Source: Paenibacillus lutimineralis
GTDB lineage: Bacteria; Bacillota; Bacilli; Paenibacillales; Paenibacillaceae
NCBI RefSeq assembly: GCF_003991425.1
Contig: NZ_CP034346.1
Location: 4,191,501 to 4,255,500 of the forward strand
Direction: 5' to 3'
DNA: 64,000 nt
The notes under the pieces were generated by a model. The model worked only from the letters and a program-made list of their open reading frames with translations. It was not told the DNA's origin and ran no database searches. Positions 59,486 through 64,000 of this stretch are shown here, one piece after another. Both the position numbers and the translations under genes were made by a program. How positions within the stretch are numbered: the stretch's first letter is position 1; every line of letters begins with the position of its first letter.

Positions 59486-60281
59486 CTAAACCACCCTTGA
59501 CTGCTCAGGATCAATACGCTGCCGGAGTTCCTCCAGACATCGCTCTGCAGCCTCCTCCCCCGCCTTGATGCATTCTGCCGCTTTGGTAAAATCAAACGAC
59601 GCGTAATAGCCTACCTCTGGACGAATTACATAGTCGGCCCTTTTAAGACTGACATGCCTTCGCCCCGCAGCCATCAAACCGTAAGAACGATATACTACCT
59701 CGATCATATTGCGCGGCGGTTTCTTCTCATGCTCCCTGGCGACATCCACGGCAATAATATAACATTCTCCCTCTTCGTCCAGTGCTTCCTCTACGGGTAG
59801 ATTGTTAAGGACACCGCCATCAACCAGCATCCTGTCACCTTCCACGCGGAGCAAACACCCCCGGAAATGCGGTGGTCGCCCTTAGGGCGGTTCCCAAATC
59901 CCCATGATCCAGAACCACCTGCTGTCCGCACATGAGATCAACCGCGATCGCTTTGAATTCAATGGGGAGCTGCTCGATGAACACCCCTTGCTTGTTATGT
60001 TGTTGCAGTAATTCATTAATCACCTGATGAACTGCATTACCCGCCAGCAGGCCGCGATGACGAATTCCCATATCAAGCAGACGATACTTCGGAGTGTTCA
60101 GAATCTTCTCCTCAATCGCCTCGGCAGGCACCCCAGCTGCATACAAGCCGCCGATAGCCCCGCCCATGCTTGTACCTGCAATACGATCGATCTCGATCCC
60201 GTTCCTTTCGAATACTTTTAGCACACCGATATGTGCCAGACCCCGCACGGCTCCTCCACCTAATACCAACCCGGTTTTCAT
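59486..60281 (-). pseudogene. Patatin-like phospholipase (RssA type), frameshifted
   Basis: The N-terminal frame (60281 down to about 59850) has LVLGGGAVRGLAHIGVL, AGTSMGGAIGGLYAAG (lipase Ser) and LGTALRATTAFPGVFAP. The rest (VEGDRMLVDGGVLNNLPVEE, with the catalytic Asp in DGG) continues in another frame down to 59486. One base appears to be missing near 59850 (CTCCGCG, where CTCCNCGCG would restore a single frame of about 266 residues). It would be a serine lipid hydrolase. It is either inactive or a sequencing error. The ATG at 60281 has GGAG upstream. Confidence 0.8.
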
Positions 60282-60338
60282 GATAATCACACTCCACTTT
60301 CCGATCCTTTACTCATATAAAATAACCCCTCATTAAAT

Positions 60339-60357
60339 ACACAAAAGACCAAAAAAC
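60339..60357. promoter_or_regulatory. Shared 19-bp motif, copy 2
   Basis: ACACAAAAGACCAAAAAAC, 57 bases upstream of the patatin-like gene and just downstream of the HTH regulator's stop. Confidence 0.55.
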
Positions 60358-60376
60358 TATCCAAAAGCTAAAGCCT

Positions 60377-61054
60377 TTAAGCTAAAGCTTCATGCAACAA
60401 ATCGGACAGCATCCGCTGTTCGTTGTTGGACAGTCTGTTCAAAGTATCAAGGAACTTGGAGACAAGCTCCGTCAGTTCATTTCCCATTTCTTCGTTAATC
60501 GTCTGAATAATCGTTCCCAGGACGGTGCCGACAAACAGTAGAATTCCGCTCTCGCTATGAAGTCTCTTGCTGACCAGCATAGTGACCAGATGCTCTGTCT
60601 TGGTACCGAGCTTCTTGATATAAACCAATAATAGACCAAGGATGTAACCGCAGAACTCTAGATTAGACGCTTTGGATGAGATTTCGTTCATGACTTTACG
60701 GATAACCTCATTCACATTGCTGTCCTTGACACTGCCTAGCAGCTTCCTGATATGCGCAGTCGTATGCTCCCAATTGGACGAATCGTAGTTATCCTCCCGG
60801 CTCTGCTTAAATAGATCGGTAGCCTGCTCGGTAGGGGAGAATACAACCTGCGACCTCCCGGTTTCCTTGGAGTTAACCTCATAGCTGCGGCTTACGAACC
60901 CCTGCTTCTCCATTTCCCTCATCATATCATAAGCGGTCCATTTGCTTACGTCCAAGGAAGTCGCTAGTGTCTCATAATGAATTGGTAGTCTTGTGCGTTG
61001 ATATAATTCAACCAATTTATCTAGAAATTGCAGTCGGCGTTTAGTAAGCTGCAT
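60377..61054 (-). CDS. HTH transcriptional regulator (winged helix plus helical domain)
   Basis: About 225 residues. The N-terminal winged helix reads KRRLQFLDKLVELYQRTRLP, IHYETLATSLDVSKWTAYDM and MREMEKQGFVSRSYEV. A helical, partly hydrophobic C-terminal domain follows (EFCGYILGLLLVYIKKLG, GILLFVGTVLGTIIQTIN), which might sense a lipid. The ATG at 61054 has GAGGTG; the longer frame to 61126 has no site. A reverse copy of the shared motif lies 43 bases upstream. I infer autoregulation and control of the two following genes. Family name not known. Confidence 0.75.
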   Translation of the reverse strand: MQLTKRRLQFLDKLVELYQRTRLPIHYETLATSLDVSKWTAYDMMREMEKQGFVSRSYEVNSKETGRSQVVFSPTEQATDLFKQSREDNYDSSNWEHTTAHIRKLLGSVKDSNVNEVIRKVMNEISSKASNLEFCGYILGLLLVYIKKLGTKTEHLVTMLVSKRLHSESGILLFVGTVLGTIIQTINEEMGNELTELVSKFLDTLNRLSNNEQRMLSDLLHEALA

Positions 61055-61097
61055 GAAGTTCACCTCTTTATGGTCTTCGTAATCCATGTTGTTCTTG

Positions 61098-61109
61098 GGT
61101 CTTTTGTGT
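61098..61109. promoter_or_regulatory. Shared motif, copy 3 (inverted core)
   Basis: GGTCTTTTGTGT is the complement of ACACAAAAGACC. It lies upstream of the HTH regulator gene, in the orientation opposite to copies 1 and 2. Confidence 0.5.
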
Positions 61110-61263
61110 ATATCGTAGCATGACAAAAATTGATCGTCAACACCTTTAGGATCATCTGTAAATCATCGTAAAATATGGTTCAAAAGAATTCGGAGAGAGC
61201 CTAGTTCAGGCTTTGAAATAGTGGTTGACAGGTAACTGTCTAAAACACCAGATGGAACGATCC

Positions 61264-61347
61264 CTAACGAAACTGGGTATCGCTATTTAAGGGAATTAGG
61301 AGTATAGAGCCTGTATTCCCCCAAATAAAGATATAGAGTTTCGTTAG
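61264..61347. repeat. CTAACGAAAC repeat, locus C (two half-sites)
   Basis: A forward half at 61264-61288 (CTAACGAAACTGGGTATCGC, then TATTT) pairs with a reverse half at 61323-61347 (AAATAAAGATAT..GTTTCGTTAG). It is the simplest form of the family, 84 bases. Its right end overlaps the 3' end of the AraC-type gene. Confidence 0.75.
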
Positions 61348-62267
61348 AGCTGATTATATTTTCTGCACGGCATATGCCAATCCAGAATTACTCGCTCTGC
61401 ACCGCTCTCCATAGCGTCGCAGAATCTACTAACCGTGTAAAATTCCAGCCAGTAGAAAGAGTCATAATCAAGTGTATAGCCATTTTTTTGCACCATGTCG
61501 GAAATAAGGATATATGCATTGCTAATAATCTCGTCCAGGCTTGTGGCACTAATCTGTGCCTTTGCAATCATTCCGCTCTTTATCGTTCTGCCTGTCATGC
61601 CATCAGGTACCGGAGTGCCAGGTTTGAAATACTTGCCAACAATGTAAGTATCGCCAAGACCGCTCTCATTTGCAAAATCAGTCATGTAACCGACACCAAT
61701 ACAGTCTTCCATTCCTATCTGATTTTCTTCAAGCTCGGCCAGCTTTTTATCAAATCCCTGCTCCCAAAAAACCTGCCATAATTCATGGGTTGTAACCCCA
61801 TAGTCATTATTGCTTATACCAATAAGGAGCATATCATCCGTATTCACATATTCCAGCTTTTCGAGATTGGCCATAATTCTCCTGCCTTTCAAAACATAAT
61901 AGGTGTCTGTATTAATAAAAGAAAGCGGGTGGAATGCATTTTCTTCATATAGATCTCTTGAGATCGTTGCTGGTGAAACAGAAAACAACTCCTTAAATGC
62001 TCTTGAGAAGGATGAATTGCTCTCATAACCACATTCAAGCGCCACTTCGGTTACACTTTTACTCTCTGAGAGAAGCATTTCTGCAGAGCGGGTGAGCTTT
62101 CTCTTTCGTACATACCCTGTCAGACTAATATTGCAGAGATATGTAAAAATACGCTGATAGAGTCCCAATGGAATCCCTGTTAATTGGGCAATTTTCTCAT
62201 AATCCACATTCATGATGTCAGCTTCGAGTGAATCTATAACCTGTTGTGTCTTATCTATGACTTCCAT
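61344..62267 (-). CDS. AraC-family regulator with GyrI-like effector domain
   Basis: The 307-residue protein has an N-terminal AraC helix-turn-helix (GYVRKRKLTRSAEMLLSESK, EVALECGYESNSSFSRAFKE, LFSVSPATISRDLYEE). A Rob/GyrI-type effector-binding domain follows (LLIGISNNDYG, AKAQISATSLDEIISNAYIL, WLEFYTVSRFCDAM). Such regulators respond to small hydrophobic ligands. AAAGGAGG precedes the ATG. The stop codon TAA is the TAA of the repeat word CTAACG in locus C, so the repeat set the present 3' end. Confidence 0.9.
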   Translation of the reverse strand: MEVIDKTQQVIDSLEADIMNVDYEKIAQLTGIPLGLYQRIFTYLCNISLTGYVRKRKLTRSAEMLLSESKSVTEVALECGYESNSSFSRAFKELFSVSPATISRDLYEENAFHPLSFINTDTYYVLKGRRIMANLEKLEYVNTDDMLLIGISNNDYGVTTHELWQVFWEQGFDKKLAELEENQIGMEDCIGVGYMTDFANESGLGDTYIVGKYFKPGTPVPDGMTGRTIKSGMIAKAQISATSLDEIISNAYILISDMVQKNGYTLDYDSFYWLEFYTVSRFCDAMESGAERVILDWHMPCRKYNQL

Positions 62268-62482
62268 TCTAATCCCTCCTTTCGAAATGTATTTTACAGG
62301 ACATCACGCAAAATTACTTTGCATTTTCTGTACAACTATTGCACAGTCGCTCGCTGTTCCAACATATCATGAAGTCTCGTTCGCAAGAGCAACTATTGTC
62401 ATGATTGTATATCAATTAGTGGACTTCTATAATATCCCGAAGGAATATCCCGTCTCGGTAAGCTAACGAAAATGATAGTTAT

Positions 62483-62522
62483 AAATAAATGCTACCGCAT
62501 CAGTAACGGCAGCATTTATTTT
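62483..62522. terminator. Bidirectional terminator
   Basis: AAATAAATGCTACCG pairs with CGGCAGCATTTATTT, with one mismatch and T/A runs on both sides. The 62268-62482 stretch before it has no other feature I can support. Confidence 0.75.
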
Positions 62523-62541
62523 TTAATCGATGATTAGTACC

Positions 62542-63078
62542 TTACACGTTTTTTCCCGGTATGAACATTTTATCAGTTTCAATCGGATTTTCTTTAGCCG
62601 TGATATGATACGGATCTATTCGATACACCTGAACCGGACCACCAAATACGGCAGATCGGTATCTGTCCACGTGCTGCTGGGGTAACGGCCGATTATAGTA
62701 CCCAGGCACATACTTATTAATCATTTCTTGCAGCATATGTGTAGCTTCATCAAGATCAACGACAGGTTCTGCCTTGCCAAAGATTATAACACTCATATAC
62801 GCTGTATCGGTCTTGGCTGGCACCGGATCAGTGATGGTCCCGTACTCTTCACAAACTGTAAAACAGACCTCTGGATTAGCATCCATTACCTGATTCCTTC
62901 TTCCCCCTGTCGCTCCATGGAAGTAAAGCTTCTCATTTGTCCAAACAAAATTAAGCGGAACAACATAAGGCAGATGACCATCGACCATCCCAAGATGTCC
63001 AAGTCTTGATTGCTGTAGAAACTTCTCAATCTTGTTCTTGTCCAGTACTTCCCTTGTCTTGTAACGCACTCCATCCAT
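62542..63078 (-). CDS. Pyridoxamine 5'-phosphate oxidase family flavin-binding protein
   Basis: The 178-residue split-barrel protein reads FLQQSRLGHLGMVDGHLPYV, VPLNFVWTNEKLYFHGATGG, NPEVCFTVCEEYG and YMSVIIFGKAEPV, with a C-terminal YRIDPYHITAKENP. This matches the NimA-like flavin- or heme-binding branch rather than true PdxH. Two cysteines (CFTVCEE) lie near the cofactor face. AGGAGTG precedes the ATG. Single gene. Confidence 0.88.
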   Translation of the reverse strand: MDGVRYKTREVLDKNKIEKFLQQSRLGHLGMVDGHLPYVVPLNFVWTNEKLYFHGATGGRRNQVMDANPEVCFTVCEEYGTITDPVPAKTDTAYMSVIIFGKAEPVVDLDEATHMLQEMINKYVPGYYNRPLPQQHVDRYRSAVFGGPVQVYRIDPYHITAKENPIETDKMFIPGKNV

Positions 63079-63251
63079 ACGATCACTCCTATAATCTTGA
63101 ATTATTATTGGATAAGTTTATCAACTATTGGAATGAATAGAAATATCCATAACTAACGATTTAGAGCAATCCAAATTCAAACTTACAGAATAAATAAAGC
63201 TCCTGAACCTCCTAGCAAGGGAAATTCAAGAGCTTATATATTCAATTTTTA

Positions 63252-64000
63252 CTAATTATGAAATTCCTCCACCGCCCAAGGAAGCGGGTTATTGAATCGA
63301 CTCCAGTCTTGCTTCATTTCATCGTCACTCAGCAAGCAGCGGGCCAGTCTCTTTTGGATGTCCTCCCGATCCATGTCGATGCCGATGAAGACGAGCTCGG
63401 TCATTCGATCACCCCAGTTATCATCCCAGCGCTCCCGAGCCTCAGGCTCGCTCTCCAAAACTTCACGCTGCTGGTCTACCGGCATTGAAGCCAGCCAGTA
63501 CCCTGCGGGACCGAACTGGATAGAAGTTCCGGCTTGACTTAGGGATGCTGCATAATCACCTTGCGCTGCGATCCATACCAGCCCTTTCGCCCGCACGACC
63601 TCCTCTGGCCAATTGCTGAAGAAATAACTGAGACGCTGCGGATGAAATGGGATCCTGCTACGGTACACAAATGATCCAATTCCATATTCCTCAGTCTCTG
63701 GAGTATGCTCCTTCTTGGTAAGCTCAGCGATCCAGCCCGAGGACATGCTCGTCTTTTCAAAATCAAACAAGCCGGTGTTTAAAATTTCCTTGGGGTCGAC
63801 AATTCCATTCACGGTACGAATGATTTTGGCCGACGGCTGAAGCTTTCGTAACACCGCCTCCAGCTTAACCAGCTCTTCCTCTTCAACCAGATCGCATTTG
63901 TTCAGCAGCAGAACATCACAGGTCTCGATCTGGTCGATGAGAAGATCAACGATATCTCTATAGTCAGCCTCCGTTGCTCCCTGATCCCGATCAAGCAGAC
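63252..64000 (-). CDS. CobW-family GTP-binding metallochaperone, partial
   Basis: The gene runs off the right edge; about 249 codons are visible. LLLNKCDLVEEEEL is the G4 NKxD motif of a G3E GTPase. It is followed by AKIIRTVNGIVDPKEILNTG and a CobW C-terminal domain (FHPQRLSYFFSNWPEEVVRA, KGLVWIAAQGDYAASL, TELVFIGIDMDREDIQKRLA). Such proteins deliver zinc or cobalt and are often Zur-regulated. The promoter is outside the window. An internal GTG near 63854 is not the start, because the frame is open to the edge. Confidence 0.9.
   Translation of the reverse strand, partial: LLDRDQGATEADYRDIVDLLIDQIETCDVLLLNKCDLVEEEELVKLEAVLRKLQPSAKIIRTVNGIVDPKEILNTGLFDFEKTSMSSGWIAELTKKEHTPETEEYGIGSFVYRSRIPFHPQRLSYFFSNWPEEVVRAKGLVWIAAQGDYAASLSQAGTSIQFGPAGYWLASMPVDQQREVLESEPEARERWDDNWGDRMTELVFIGIDMDREDIQKRLARCLLSDDEMKQDWSRFNNPLPWAVEEFHN

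Noticed and set aside
1..64000. CRISPR array
   Set aside because: The repeats present are a few inverted half-sites; no regularly spaced identical direct repeats with unique spacers were seen.
1..64000. tRNA or rRNA genes
   Set aside because: No cloverleaf or conserved rRNA segments were noticed on either strand by eye; a tRNAscan run would be needed to exclude them.

Overview
The window looks like chromosomal DNA of a Paenibacillus-type member of the Bacillales. Support comes from strong AGGAGG ribosome sites, frequent TTG/GTG starts, B12-dependent ribonucleotide reductase, the yqhH-yqhG pair, a YqzE-like gene, several GntR/MocR-type regulators and GH38/GH125/GH92 mannosidases. Family calls rest on motifs and remembered family architecture; no database search was possible.

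Region 1 (1-19 kb) is AT-rich and accessory in character. It opens with the 3' end of a PotA-type ABC importer operon plus a glycerophosphodiester phosphodiesterase. It continues as a patchwork of small regulator/enzyme pairs (HxlR with nitroreductase, HxlR with RidA, LysR with a dehalogenase-like hydrolase, TetR with an MFS pump, MarR with aldo/keto reductase, TetR with DUF3995). Between them lie many decayed fragments: EamA, ArsR, LysR, IS5 transposase and several unidentified pieces. A visibly GC-richer quinone oxidoreductase plus monooxygenase cassette (7.2-8.5 kb) looks imported. Several regulators have clear palindromic operators; the pair beside the TetR/MFS genes shares its core with classical tetO.

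Region 2 (19-30 kb) is housekeeping-like: nrdJ with probable NrdR boxes, yqhH-yqhG, a secreted unknown, yqzE, a cell-wall amidase, a divergent polysaccharide deacetylase, a CmpB-type membrane protein and a ROK sugar kinase.

Region 3 (30-41 kb) is an alpha-mannoside utilisation locus. GH125 and GH38 enzymes are divergent from a GntR-LacI type regulator followed by GH92. Four TGATAT-type operator sites lie in and beside the two facing promoters. An AraC regulator and a ThuA-domain protein follow.

Region 4 (41-57 kb) holds a LysE exporter facing a MocR regulator, hydrolase and regulator genes, a nitrilase, CsaA, a second MocR regulator, heme A synthase, HisC and a four-subunit quinol oxidase operon (cyoABCD) whose first gene is tightly coupled to a KDPG/KHG aldolase.

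Region 5 (57-64 kb) has a DapA-like aldolase, then a three-gene set (CmpB-type membrane protein, patatin-like phospholipase with a frameshift, HTH regulator) that shares a 12-19 bp upstream motif, an AraC/effector-domain regulator, a flavin-binding protein and the end of a CobW-type metallochaperone.

Non-coding structure is prominent. There are three loci of a nested inverted repeat built from CTAACGAAAC half-sites, a 288-bp element with inverted ends and 11-bp flanking direct repeats plus a relic of its end elsewhere, and a separate TAACGGACA repeat cluster. Three genes carry apparent single-base frameshifts, two of them in poly-A runs.
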